DNA from: Argyresthia goedartella
Lineage: Eukaryota; Arthropoda; Insecta; Lepidoptera; Argyresthiidae
Assembly (NCBI GenBank): GCA_949825045.1
Contig: OX463808.1
Location: 27,341,674-27,405,673 of the forward strand
Direction: 5' to 3'
DNA: 64,000 nucleotides
Below, piece by piece: positions 31,577 to 41,758 of this stretch. The notes beneath the pieces were generated by a model. That model was not told where the DNA came from and did not search any database. It saw nothing but the letters and a program-made list of their open reading frames with translations. The stretch's first letter is position 1. Each line of letters opens with the position of its first letter. The translations under genes and the position numbers were made by a program.

Positions 31577-31995
31577 TCCTACTAATATTATAAACGCGAA
31601 TGTTTGTGAGTATGTATGTATGTATGTATGTATGTATGTATGTGTGTATGTATGTATGTATGTATGTATGTATGTTTGGATGTTTGTTCCTCAATCACGC
31701 GATAACGGCTAAACCGATTTGGATGAATTTTGGCATGGCGATAGATTAGACCCAGGAAAAGAACATAGGCTGAGATTTGATCAGAGTAACTTTTTTTCTC
31801 ATTTCAGTATACAGGATGTAACAAAAACGGGGTCACAAGCTGAAAAGGGGTTGTTAGGGACATCAAACTGAACAACTTTTATATGGGATCGACTTGATCA
31901 GACAACTTTATTTTTCTTATTTCAGTATAGAGGGTGTAACAAAAAGGGGGTTATTATATTAGACTACGTGGACGGAGTCGCGGGCAAAAGCTAGT
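31577..31995 (+). mobile_element. Lep1-like non-autonomous Helitron
   Basis: Begins TCCTACTAATATTATAAACG and ends GGGCAAAAGCTAGT, with the 3' CTAG and lack of target duplication expected of a Helitron. I recall the start and end words from the lepidopteran Lep1-type family. It carries a GTAT-type microsatellite near its start and ends about 23 bp from the stop codon of the transposase gene. Confidence 0.65.
31612..31675 (+). repeat. TATG microsatellite
   Basis: About fifteen TATG units, interrupted once by TGTG. Confidence 0.95.
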
Positions 31996-32018
31996 TACAT
32001 TATACACAAAATAACTAA

Positions 32019-35000
32019 CTAAATAGTATAAAATATACTGTGCACAATCATATCTTTTTTTTTCGTTTTTGTAACTGCACCCGTTGGGTCTAGGTCATCA
32101 TAACATTCCCAACTATTATTTAATCGTCTACAATGAGACACGTAGTGACGCATGTTGCGCTTAAACTCAATAACAGATAACAAAAAATAAGTTTTTTCTT
32201 GTAAAACCAAATTATTTGGGAGATGGTCAATGTTAATTTCCTCATCTAAATCCAACTCAAATATTAACAAATCAGATAGTGTATACTTAATAATAAGTTT
32301 TCCATTACAAGGTATGTCATGATTCATACTTTTACACTTTTCATCTAAATCAAGTTTTAACATCGATTCAGCTGCTTCTCCAATTGATGACACGCCGTTT
32401 TCAGAAATAATTAGTACATTTAAGGGCATGTAGGAAAGCTTTCGAGTATTCAGAGGATTATTTTGTTCGCAGATTTCAACTGAACATACTTTTTGAGATG
32501 TAACGCTTGGAATGTCGTTAATCAAAATTTTATCAAGACTAAAAGAAATATTAGTCATACAGTCGATTGTTGTGACTTTGTTATATACAGTTTTGTTATA
32601 ATAATATTTCTCTATTATTTTAGTTCTTAATGCAGCAACATTGATAGTATAATCACTTGAAGCTATTGCCTTAACTAACATGGCATAATCACTGCTTAAA
32701 TTGTCAAAAGCTTGTTTTAAACAATTCCTATCGATGTATCCTACAACACAAGTGTGTAACATGGCATCAAAAGCACAAGTATTCTCTAAAATGACACCCC
32801 TCACACCTGATGAACATACATTTCCATTTTTCATTAGATCAATTTTTTTTGTTGTTTTTGTTTTTTTATGCATTTCCTGAGATTTTGGGGGTTTTACAGC
32901 TAATCCTTTCCAGTTTTCTATCAAAAGTGGGTCTTCCGAAAAAATTGAATCTTGGGGGAAATCGGCTGTTGATTTTTTAATGGTCATAATTGATTCATTT
33001 TTGTGTTTTACATCTTTGCTAAGACCGTTTCCTTCTGAAAAAGTAAGATCACTTATTGCCTGCTTAAGCTCTCCAGATAAAAAATCAAAATGCCTCATGA
33101 GAAACTCATCAACTCTTAGCCTTTCAAACGAGTATTTCATCAGAGTCTTAAGGTTTTTAAAATAACTCTCTACATCAGAACTCGTAGGAGTCTTGTTAAA
33201 AGTTTCACGGCAAAAAATCATTACATTTGACCATAAAGGCAAACGAGACAATAATCTTCGCAAAAAAACAACAAATGCAGGCAAATAGTACAAATTCTCG
33301 CAATGTGATTTGTCCTCGACGAGCTCTATTCTAAGAGTTAGCTCGTCAACTTTCTTATTAAAATTAATCATAAAATCGCAGCTATCATCGCAATCTATTT
33401 CAGTATTATCGTGTTCAAAGCTATTAACATTTTTCGTAAATTCATTTTTCTCTATAACACTATCTAACTCTTGAACAGGAACCGTTGATAGATTTTTTAG
33501 AGCAATATCACATAATGTCGATTGACCGTTATCGTATGTTCCAGAATATTTACATAATGAAATGACTAAAAGATTATCTACAATGAACTGCACCTCTACC
33601 AAAGACGATGAATTTTTTATCCAGATCAAATATTTCATGTAAAAATGTTTTATTCGTTTATCTACATATCTAAAACACTTTGAATTGTATAACGCCTTTA
33701 TAAAATGAGATGTATCTAAGCGAATCAAACAGTATCTACTATCAACTTTTTTTTTATCCAATATACCGAAACAGTAAGTAATGTACTCACGAGTTGTTTT
33801 AAAGCGTGTAAAAGCTTTTATAATAGCCCCTAGCAAAGCCGCAGAATCGTCGCACACAACTTCATGAGGTGGACTTTTATCTTCTACCCATTTCTTAAGC
33901 CAAATGTAGATGTTTTGTAAGCTGTGAGAATCGGTAACCATTTGTGTAATTGGTATACAACTGCCAGTTGTTTGCATAACGGCTACATATAAAAATATGT
34001 GTTTTGGACTGGTTTTGATGTTATCTGTTGGTAGCTTTAACGGTTTCATTAAGCTTCCAGTTGCGTCTATACTCAGCTTAATGTTCCTTTTGCAATCTGT
34101 CGCCAGTTTGTAGTATTTATCCTGTACATTTGTCCAGTAATGCAAGATAAATGGAATTATTGATAACGTTTTAATAACTTCGTTGAACGGTGGTGACATT
34201 GCCATCATCCACAAAGCCACAATTACAATTCCGTGTAAGTATGATTTCTGCTTAGTGTCGTGTCTGATATTTTGCAATGATTTTAAAGATGGTATTGTTG
34301 GTGGTTCATAGTTATCATTCGCATCCATGGTTTCATTTATTATGTTCTGTCTAAGGATACATGGGTACTCCTTTTTCACTTTTTGTGATAGTTTGTCTTT
34401 CATAAATTTTGTTATTTTATTCTTTATTTTAGGGTCGTGTACTACATTCAAATCCCCTTCTGTAATTTTGCATTCAAACGAAGCAGACGTTTCACTGGTT
34501 GCTGTAGTCTGAGCATTAATAACAGCTCCACATTGCTTACATTTGCCACTAAACTTAATAAAATTGTCTTCAGTTGCGTATCTGTTCTTATATATCCATG
34601 TGCAATGTCTCTTGGTATTTTTGAACAGAAGTTCGCTCATAATATTCGTCCATTTGTTCTTTGGCATATTTGGTCTCTTTTGTTTTGTTATAGATGGTTT
34701 ATTCTTGTCATGGCGTGAAGAATAATGAACAATTGGTTTAATTTCCAGCCATGTGCTTGAATCTACGTCGAATGAAACAGTTTGTGTCATTTCATTATCA
34801 GTATTTGAGTCCGAATAATCATCATTATTTCCCAAAGAAGCAGATTCAGATGCATGATTGGAATCACTATCCTCGGTATTTAAACGAAAAAATAAATCAT
34901 AATTTTTTTTTAGAGATAAATAAAGAGCCTTTACCGACATACGGAAAGAAAGTTGCCGACGTATATCCTGATAAATCTTGCTTGAAGTGGAAGGCAGATT

Positions 35001-35102
35001 CGTTTTGTCTTCCAGCAACTCTTTATACTTCAGAAACTCCGCCTTTTGTTCGTCAAGGGACACGGACAACACTTTGCCTCTTTTTTTTCTATTATCTGCC
35101 AT
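32019..35102 (-). CDS. MULE/NOF-like transposase with USP-like C-terminal domain (1,027 aa)
   Basis: A single open frame, ATG at 35,100-35,102. An acidic Ser/Asn-rich segment near 75-105 is followed by a small zinc-binding stretch (KCKQCGAVINAQ, about 185-196). Candidate DDE residues are D346 in LSIDATG, D418/D419 in VVCDDSAALLG and E645 in SSDVESYFKNLK. The pattern suits a MULE transposase core, though I cannot verify the fold. After a Lys-rich linker (~750) the last ~270 residues carry ENTCAFDAMLHTC (Cys776) and RHYVSHCRRL (His986) followed by WECYDDL (D1001/D1002). These match the Cys box, His box and acidic residue of ubiquitin-specific proteases, with MPLNVLIIS between. Role and activity of that domain are inference. 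No close neighbour gene. Confidence 0.75.
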   Translation of the reverse strand: MADNRKKRGKVLSVSLDEQKAEFLKYKELLEDKTNLPSTSSKIYQDIRRQLSFRMSVKALYLSLKKNYDLFFRLNTEDSDSNHASESASLGNNDDYSDSNTDNEMTQTVSFDVDSSTWLEIKPIVHYSSRHDKNKPSITKQKRPNMPKNKWTNIMSELLFKNTKRHCTWIYKNRYATEDNFIKFSGKCKQCGAVINAQTTATSETSASFECKITEGDLNVVHDPKIKNKITKFMKDKLSQKVKKEYPCILRQNIINETMDANDNYEPPTIPSLKSLQNIRHDTKQKSYLHGIVIVALWMMAMSPPFNEVIKTLSIIPFILHYWTNVQDKYYKLATDCKRNIKLSIDATGSLMKPLKLPTDNIKTSPKHIFLYVAVMQTTGSCIPITQMVTDSHSLQNIYIWLKKWVEDKSPPHEVVCDDSAALLGAIIKAFTRFKTTREYITYCFGILDKKKVDSRYCLIRLDTSHFIKALYNSKCFRYVDKRIKHFYMKYLIWIKNSSSLVEVQFIVDNLLVISLCKYSGTYDNGQSTLCDIALKNLSTVPVQELDSVIEKNEFTKNVNSFEHDNTEIDCDDSCDFMINFNKKVDELTLRIELVEDKSHCENLYYLPAFVVFLRRLLSRLPLWSNVMIFCRETFNKTPTSSDVESYFKNLKTLMKYSFERLRVDEFLMRHFDFLSGELKQAISDLTFSEGNGLSKDVKHKNESIMTIKKSTADFPQDSIFSEDPLLIENWKGLAVKPPKSQEMHKKTKTTKKIDLMKNGNVCSSGVRGVILENTCAFDAMLHTCVVGYIDRNCLKQAFDNLSSDYAMLVKAIASSDYTINVAALRTKIIEKYYYNKTVYNKVTTIDCMTNISFSLDKILINDIPSVTSQKVCSVEICEQNNPLNTRKLSYMPLNVLIISENGVSSIGEAAESMLKLDLDEKCKSMNHDIPCNGKLIIKYTLSDLLIFELDLDEEINIDHLPNNLVLQEKTYFLLSVIEFKRNMRHYVSHCRRLNNSWECYDDLDPTGAVTKTKKKDMIVHSIFYTI

Positions 35103-35311
35103 AATTGTGTTACAGATTATTATTTATTATTGAATTTATGCAACAAATGCTTTACCACCTCTGACAGTTGCAAGCACACTGGAGATTCACACAGTAGACA
35201 GAAAAGTAAATGTAGGTATTCGGAAAATAATTATATGTATTTCTTGTATGTACCTCAATTGCTCAAGTTACGATAAAGACTGACACACATTTACTGCAAT
35301 TTATGCCTTAG

Positions 35312-35667
35312 TAGTATTGCTATTATATTTCATAAGGCGCTTATTGTTGCAAATATATTGCATTACGTATTACTGGTATTAAACTATATTAATAAGGAAA
35401 TAATTAGGATGCATTCAAAAGTACTTTTAAAGTAGATTTATTTATAATTCATCAAATCAAACAAAAGTGAAGCGCACCATCTGTTCTGAGAGTGGCCGCG
35501 CGGGAAAGAATGCTTTGCGGCGCGGCCAACAAAATTATGTTATTACTAATAAAGTAATTAAGTACTATTTTTTTTAATTGAAGTACTAAATAGTAGATTT
35601 ACTGTAGCACCTTGTATCTTAGTTTAAACCCTTTACGTGATGGTGGCCGCGCACCAAAGAACAACAT
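35312..35667 (-). repeat. right terminal inverted repeat of the MULE-like element (356 bp)
   Basis: Reverse complement of the left repeat. The transposase start codon lies 210 bp inside it, so promoter elements are expected in or next to this repeat. Confidence 0.93.
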
Positions 35668-35676
35668 CCGTTTTTG
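35668..35676 (+). repeat. 9-bp target site duplication, right (CCGTTTTTG)
   Basis: Exact repeat of 30,673-30,681. Confidence 0.9.
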
Positions 35677-37767
35677 GCTGCTGAACAGTCTCCTAATATA
35701 ATGTATAACTTATTCTTTGAAACCTTTATGAAACAGTACAGCGCGATATTCACTTCAAAATCGGTTGTGGTTGGTGGTTCAAACGACTTTAGTACGTGGG
35801 CTACTGCAGAGTTGCATAAACGCAGGCAAGCATTGTATGCATTGCATGAGGAACGACGGTTCAACATGAGTGACGAATTTAAAGAACAAGTCAAACAGTT
35901 CTCCAAACAATTTAAATTAGACTGTCATACAGCTAAACGTAATTTTCTGAGTAGTAAAATTAAGAATAGTTCCGATGTTATAAAAACGACTTGGAAAATA
36001 ATTAATGAGGAAGCCGGTCGTAGTAAAAAAGCGAGTCACGATTACGAACTAAAAATCAATGGACAGCTTACGAGTTCTAGCTTAGAAGTTGCAACTGAAT
36101 TTGAATCGTTTTTTACTAATGCACCGGCTTCCACGACTAAGTATTTAAATTCGTCACCTTTGTCTGCTGTTGCAATATTAAAAGATAATGTCTCAGAGTG
36201 TGCTTCATACTTGAATTTTAAGCACGTCACAAGTTCAGATGTCGTAAAGGCATTTAAATTGATAAATGTTAAGAAAACGAATGATCTTTGGGGACTCTCT
36301 GTTCACGTCGTTAAATCCCTGATCGAATTAATTGCACCTGACCTAGCGGTCATTTTCAACAATTGTATAGACTGCGGTGAATTTCGTGATTTAATGAAAC
36401 AAAGTAAGATAATTCCCCTCTTCAAAGCAGGTAGTACTCAAGACCCCACCAATTTCAGACCTATATCAATACTACCAACTTTTAGTAAAATTTTTGAGAA
36501 ATTAATCTTATCACAGCTATTACATCATTTTGAATCAAATAAGCTAATGCATAACGAACAGTTTGGATTCACTCGCGGTCGTTCAACAACAGATACCGGA
36601 ATTCAGTTCATTGAAAGTATTTTTGATGCCTGGGAAGAGTCACAAGATGCCCTAGGCATTTTTTGTGACTTATCTAAGGCTTTTGATTGCGTTTGTCATG
36701 AAACATTGATCAGGAAATTACATCATTATGGAGTTAGAGACACGTCATTGAATTTGTTAAAATCTTATCTGAACGGAAGAATACAAAGGGTAGACGTAAA
36801 CGGAGAACGATCACCAGGATCATTGGTTTGTTTGGGCGTGCCACAGGGCTCAATATTGGGACCCTTCCTATTCCTCATCTATATAAACGACTTACCCTAT
36901 CTAGGAAGGGACTGTCATGATATGGTACTGTTTGCTGATGACACCTCACTTATTTTTAAAACAAAGCGAAACCAACACGCTAATGATGATCACGTGAACA
37001 ATACCATATCAAGAGTGGTAAATTGGTTTAATGTTAATAATTTGCTATTAAATGAGAAAAAGACTAAATGTGTTAAGTTTCTTACTACTAACGTTAAAAA
37101 TAATCAGACATGTATAACAATTAAAAATGAGGAATTGGAATTGGTAACCAGCACAGTGTTTCTAGGTATAACGTTGGATTCCAAACTCCAATGGGGTCCA
37201 CATATTGATAAGCTATCGAACAGACTGAGCTCTGCAGCTTTTGCATGCAGGAAAATCCGTCACTTGACAGATTTAAAAACAGCCAGATTAGTTTATTTTA
37301 GTTATTTTCATAGTATTATGTCCTACGGTATTCTGCTCTGGGGCAGTGCTGCTGACATAAATACTATTTTTGTGCTGCAGAAGCGGGCTGTTCGTGCGAT
37401 TTATAAAATGAATAACAGAGATTCTCTTAGAAATAAGTTTAAAGAAGTAAATATATTGACAGTCCATAGTCAATATATTTACGAGAATATTATGTATGTC
37501 CATAAGAACATTGTTAACTTTCGAAGAAACTGTGATATACATAACTTTAATACTAGAAACAAGGACAAACTTGCAGTGCCCACTACTCGGCTCCATAAAA
37601 TAAAAAACTCGTTCAAGGGTAATTGTGTAAGATTTTACAATAAACTCCCAAGCACTTTGACAGATCTATCAATTAATAAGTTCAAGAAATACATCAAGCA
37701 AAGGCTTATTTCTAAAGCTTACTACAGTATTAAAGAGTACATAGACGATAAAAATGCTTGGGACTGA
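35677..37767 (+). CDS. LINE-C reverse transcriptase (right part of the split gene)
   Basis: Open from the transposon junction to the TGA at 37,765-37,767, about 696 codons. It encodes the linker, reverse transcriptase and C-terminal region. Motifs: NFRPISILPTFSKIFEK, FGFTRGRSTTDTG, FCDLSKAFDCV, GVPQGSILGPFLF, FADD (36,931-36,942) and LLWGSAADINTIFVLQKRAV. It is closely related to LINE-B at 15.7-16.4 kb and to the fragment at 63.6-64.0 kb. Any in-frame ATG start after the junction is artificial, since codons continue from QELPFL upstream of the transposon. No stop or frameshift is visible in this part. Confidence 0.9.
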   Translation, partial: AAEQSPNIMYNLFFETFMKQYSAIFTSKSVVVGGSNDFSTWATAELHKRRQALYALHEERRFNMSDEFKEQVKQFSKQFKLDCHTAKRNFLSSKIKNSSDVIKTTWKIINEEAGRSKKASHDYELKINGQLTSSSLEVATEFESFFTNAPASTTKYLNSSPLSAVAILKDNVSECASYLNFKHVTSSDVVKAFKLINVKKTNDLWGLSVHVVKSLIELIAPDLAVIFNNCIDCGEFRDLMKQSKIIPLFKAGSTQDPTNFRPISILPTFSKIFEKLILSQLLHHFESNKLMHNEQFGFTRGRSTTDTGIQFIESIFDAWEESQDALGIFCDLSKAFDCVCHETLIRKLHHYGVRDTSLNLLKSYLNGRIQRVDVNGERSPGSLVCLGVPQGSILGPFLFLIYINDLPYLGRDCHDMVLFADDTSLIFKTKRNQHANDDHVNNTISRVVNWFNVNNLLLNEKKTKCVKFLTTNVKNNQTCITIKNEELELVTSTVFLGITLDSKLQWGPHIDKLSNRLSSAAFACRKIRHLTDLKTARLVYFSYFHSIMSYGILLWGSAADINTIFVLQKRAVRAIYKMNNRDSLRNKFKEVNILTVHSQYIYENIMYVHKNIVNFRRNCDIHNFNTRNKDKLAVPTTRLHKIKNSFKGNCVRFYNKLPSTLTDLSINKFKKYIKQRLISKAYYSIKEYIDDKNAWD

Positions 37768-38141
37768 ATTGTTCTAATTAATTGTGAGCATCCTCACTGC
37801 CAGAGTTTCTTTTACTGGACACTTGGAGGCCTTTTACACCTCCAAAGATTAATTTAATTATACAACTCTTGACTGTGGGGACCATTTACATCTCCTATTA
37901 TCATTGTATTATTGACTAAAGAGACTATACATCTCTGTTATTTATATTTTAATTATTTTATTATGACATTTGAGACTCTTTACATCTCTCAGAAACAATA
38001 ATTAAGTACTTTTTTTTTCTGATAATATGATACAAATCATAATACCAAATGTTCTGTAAAAAATGAAATGAAATGACATGTGAAAGTGCCCTTGTGGCAT
38101 ATTTACAGAATAAACGTTTTGAGTTTGAGTTTGAGTTTGAG
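37768..38141 (+). repeat. LINE-C 3' UTR and tail
   Basis: Contains the recurring words TTTACATCTC/TACACCTCC, an AATAAA-type signal (GAATAAACG, ~38,107) and a tail of TTGAGTT/TTTGAG repeats to 38,140. Confidence 0.75.
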
Positions 38142-38459
38142 GCCAATAACCCACCGAACCTGTTAAACTATCTCTAGTAAAAACCATCATATCCGATTTT
38201 TGCAGTCAGAAGTTAATTCATCACTATCAGAAACGTCGTAGCAACAAGCTCAACCCATTTTTATATCAAAAAAATTGCCCGAATTGGCTCTTTTTAGAAA
38301 TATCCTACATCGCGGTGTAGAAGTTTTTTCGCGCACCGAGTATATAGAGCATCTGACTGAAAGTACATGCGGAGTCCCGCTCTACGCAGGAAACCAGTTC
38401 GCGGTATAGCTGGCCTACATAAAACGTATCCTTCAGATGACTGTTGAAATATTATTGAA
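38142..38459. other. start of array-like sequence, otherwise nothing recognised
   Basis: GGCCAATAACCCACCG right after the LINE tail resembles the array word GGGCCAAYAAYC on the LINE's left side. The rest shows no feature. Confidence 0.4.
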
Positions 38460-38745
38460 ATATTTACGCACCCAATAAGTTACCCACCGTTGGATAATTG
38501 TATGATTTCTATAGAAAGGGCCTGACGCATAAGTACAGTTAGTGGCCCTCAAAGTTTATATTGGCCCTTCTAGTAGGAGTTTCCACGGTGGATAATTGTA
38601 CGTATACAGGGACCTACACATTACATTTGGCGACCCTCCATAGGAAATTTATGCCCTTGGTTATTGGCCCAACAGCAAAACAGGCGGCCATACCTAGTTG
38701 TTGCCCAACCAAGGTCATACATTTTCATATATTTGGCCCAACCAA
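38460..38745. repeat. degenerate array, right counterpart of 29.5-29.9 kb
   Basis: Words ACCCACCGTTGGATAATTG, GAGTTTCCACGGTGGATAATTG, TATTGGCCCAACAG, GTTGCCCAACC and TATTTGGCCCAACCA recur at short spacing. They share the GTTGGATAA, TTTCCAC and GGCCCAA themes with the left array. Confidence 0.6.
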
Positions 38746-38852
38746 TTACTTAACTTTTTCATTAAAAAATACATACATACATTTTTATTCTTATATGACA
38801 AAGAAGGCAATTTCATGATTTAATTTGACTAAAAACTGTTCTATATTACTCC

Positions 38853-38974
38853 ACCAAGCCTGTTAGGCACCTGTCAGGCATCTTCTGTCTCATGCCACAA
38901 ACGCCTTGAAGCATGTTTTTTTGTACAGATGACATTAGACGGAATATGCTTGGCAGGTGCCTAGTTGGCTTGGT
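38853..38974. repeat. inverted repeat with ~28-bp arms
   Basis: ACCAAGCCTGTTAGGCACCT at 38,853 is mirrored by AGGTGCCTAGTTGGCTTGGT ending at 38,974, with a 64-bp spacer and a few mismatches. Probable small MITE. Confidence 0.7.
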
Positions 38975-39885
38975 AACAATATTATTTTGTTTCAAGAAAC
39001 TGAACATGATTATAAGGTGACGTTATGGAACCCTTTTTCTTTTCAAACCCTATTGATGTCACCAAAAACATCGATTGACCGAACAAAAATTATATAATGC
39101 AATGATTCGCGTATTTTCAATTTATTGTGGGAACATCACTTCATACGGATTGCCAAAGGAGATCATATGATCAGATTGCGTCTTGAACTTGAGGTTTTCT
39201 GGCATGTATGGAATTCATTTGACTGGCTTCTCTAGCGTCAACAGTGAGAAGAAATAGAATTAACATTTATAAGTGTTTTCTCGCAAACTTTCGCTGTCCA
39301 TTTAAACCGATTCATAGTACCATATTTAAATTTATGTCAATCAAATCTTATACATATTCTGCTATGTAGTAGCTGTCTTCACATAATCTGTAATTTCCTT
39401 TTTGCTGGGGTACTTATGTTACCTACTTACCTAAAACTTCAAAGCAAAATGATATGAAGATAAACATAATGAATAATGTTTGGATATGTTTACTACAAAT
39501 ATATGCAAACTTATTCGTGCCTTAATCACATTTAATTCAAATCAGCCATAATAATGAAGGGAATAATTAAAATAATTCTATATTAGGTTTACCTGAAGCA
39601 GCCACATGTGTAATAAATTCATCAAGTTTCATGTTAATCCTTATAATACAGTCAGATCATTAATTAATTCATTGTTTGTATTTGCTTTCAAATTTCAAAT
39701 AATGAATGAATGAAATTTCACGCCATTAATTTAAAGGGTTTGATTAGGTTAATCACCTAATGAATTACTTTTTGATTACCAAATAAATCATGTTGATTGT
39801 TAGAATAGTAGTAAACCTTAATATAAAACTGGTGGCCTTGAATTAATTTTAAAATAACCGAAAAATTAAATTGGTAATCTAATTA
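38975..39885. other. intergenic, nothing recognised
   Basis: Very AT-rich with no coding frame above 60 codons. Confidence 0.5.
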
Positions 39886-40330
39886 TTAGATTTTTCACCT
39901 AAATAATAGATATGTCACACCTAAATAATAGAGTTGACACACCACACAATTGCAAATTGGGCGATGGATGGTTATTTATTCCTACATGTGAACTTCGCTT
40001 CGCATACTCCCTTTAGCCGTCACCTACCCTAACCCACGACATCGCCGTGATATGTCGTATGCAAATCAGCAGATTTGACAGATCTATAAATTTGGTGACA
40101 TATCCACAATTTAGGTTCATTCAATTGATGACGGATCTATTATTTTGATTATGGATTTTGATTTAAGGACAAATATATTATTCGGGCCTTAAAAAAAGTG
40201 ATTTTGTTGATGTTTGAATATTTGGGAGACATATTTACAATAAAAATGGTGGTCCATATTTAGTGACCGATTTGAATAATTTGACGACCAATAATTAATA
40301 TCTTAGGAACAAATATAATAATATATCACA
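39886..40330 (-). repeat. GCGAAGC-core repeat copy c in a short-motif array
   Basis: Left: TCACCTAAATAATAGA repeated (39,896-39,940). Middle: the core, minus strand, at 39,975-40,080 (CCTACATGTGAACTTCGCTTCGC, then TTTAGCCGTCACCTACCCTAACCCAC), whose 5' stem arm is eroded. Right: words such as AATTTGGTGACATATCCAC, ATTTAGTGACC and ATTTGACGACC at ~16-20-bp spacing. Confidence 0.65.
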
Positions 40331-40790
40331 GTTTTGTGATAAAACTGAATTTAGGTGACAGAAAATATCGTATCCATAATTATATATTATATACTTTAAC
40401 AAACATTTACTTGCTTGCTTTACAGAGGTACACGAAAACATTTAAGTGTAACTTTCACAACAAAGAAGTGGAACGTGGAAAATATGCCTTTCATGCGATT
40501 TGTGAGGTATCCTTTGAAATATAAAAAGAAACGTGACGTGGTGGAACACCTTCATACGAGGAATTCTCGTCGTAGTGAGAAATTCCATAAATTGTTGAAA
40601 AGCCGTTATTTTGCTATTGAACGATACCGTTATTATAACTTCTATTTGTCTGCAATTACGTAATTGCTTGACTAGCACTGAGTTACAGACTCAATTTTTT
40701 TATTTTAAAGCCCTTAAAACGATTATGGGCGTAACGTCAAGGCGTGTGAACTATCATGTATTCAGAAATAAGAGCCATGTTTTATCAAAA
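40331..40790. other. overlapping short frames, no supported gene
   Basis: Two frames overlap at 40,336-40,663, one of them 82 residues long and rich in Arg/Lys. Neither resembles a family I know; most likely chance. Confidence 0.4.
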
Positions 40791-40794
40791 AAAA

Positions 40795-41005
40795 AAAGCC
40801 AAGTGCGAGACAGAATCGCACACAAACGGTTCCGTACTAGCGAACAATAGGATCCGTTTACCGTTAGTTTCGGAATTTGGGAGGGGGGGGGGGGGGGCTG
40901 TTTTGATTTTCGGATTAGCCCCCCTAAATTGCCCCACAAATTCAAAATGTATTTGCTTACGTAACACATTTCTGTTTGGATTACATAAATACATAAGTGT
41001 TCCTT
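40795..41005 (-). repeat. GGAACCCT-type repeat fragment with a G run
   Basis: AAAAAAAGCCAAGTGCGAGACAG and CACACAAACGGTTCCGTAC match one end of the ~660-bp repeat. A run of about 16 G lies at 40,880-40,897. Confidence 0.55.
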
Positions 41006-41332
41006 TTTATATTTCTTTTTCCCACCTAGGACCGACACGAGAGTTCCTATAATGGTTTCGTTTTAATTTTTATGGTACTTAACCATAAAAACTTAATAAT
41101 AAATAAACCTTATGTTACGGAACTGACACGCTATTAGCCTTCTGCGGGGCGGTAAAATTTAAAGATAATTTCTGTAACTGGCTATATGTGTATTATGAGA
41201 GGAACTATATTTTTATGATTTCATTCAATTCCTTTGGCCGTCCTTCGGTCTATTTTAATATTATATTTGGAACTCCTCACCACCTTCCATTATATCTATA
41301 TATATATATCTTTCTAAATGCACATATGATGA

Positions 41333-41560
41333 CCTCTGTGGCGCCGCGGTTGTGGATCTGCCTACCTGCGAGAGGTCCCGGGTTCGATCCCCGGCTGGGG
41401 ATATGAAACAATAAATAAATCCCCAGGATGTTGGATGTTTATATTTGCGTAACATCACTGTTTCTGTTTCCGACGACACACGGTATCCTAGTGTGGGGCA
41501 ATAAGCAATGTCTATGCCTGTACTGTATGTTTATGTAAAAAGGTTTAAATAACTTGTGAT
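41333..41560 (+). mobile_element. tRNA-headed SINE (family B)
   Basis: The head GTGGCGCCGCGGTTGTGGAT and GAGAGGTCCCGGGTTCGATCCC is tRNA-like, with a clear B box. The body AGGATGTTGGATGTTTATAT, ACATCACTGTTTC and GTGTGGGGCAATAAGC matches 27.98-28.19 kb. The end AAAAAGGTTTAAATAAC is similar in both copies. Confidence 0.78.
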
Positions 41561-41758
41561 GTTCCAGCCAGATTAATTTCACAAGTGAAACTACTTTATC
41601 TAAGCATTATACTGATATACAAACGTTTAGAATGAAATTATTACCATCCTCTGAATGAAACATACGAAATTCCTACTCCCTAAACGAACACATGCCTTAT
41701 CTCCAGATTGCTTGGTTTTCAAATAGTCAACTATACCGCATTTTGCCCAGATGGGCAT

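Larger units (their letters stand above)
30682..35667 (-). mobile_element. MULE/NOF-like DNA transposon, apparently intact
   Basis: A 4,986-bp element bounded by 356-bp terminal inverted repeats that differ at one position by eye, with a perfect 9-bp target duplication. It encodes one 1,027-residue protein on the minus strand. Long TIRs, 9-bp duplications and a ~1,000-residue protein are the marks of Mutator-like elements of the FB-NOF branch; this assignment is inferred. A SINE with a nested MITE and a Helitron-like insert sit between the left repeat and the end of the gene, so the original element was roughly 1 kb shorter. Confidence 0.85.
29955..38141 (+). mobile_element. CR1-type LINE-C, split by the MULE-like transposon
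   Basis: A plus-strand LINE with endonuclease (29,955-30,681) and reverse transcriptase (from 35,677), a 3' UTR and a TTGAGTT-repeat tail at 38,118-38,140. The protein frame reads straight across if the 4,986-bp transposon and one copy of its 9-bp duplication are taken out. The element has one frameshift in the endonuclease and no ORF1 in view. It appears to lie inside the motif array found at both of its ends. Confidence 0.85.

Noticed and set aside
31612..31675. Possible CRISPR-like or satellite array
   Set aside because: It is a simple TATG microsatellite within a Helitron-like element; no spacers.
41345..41402. A tRNA gene (GGTTCGATCCC arm)
   Set aside because: Only a tRNA-like half with the body of a repeat attached; a second diverged copy at 28.0 kb shows it is a SINE head, not a functional tRNA.
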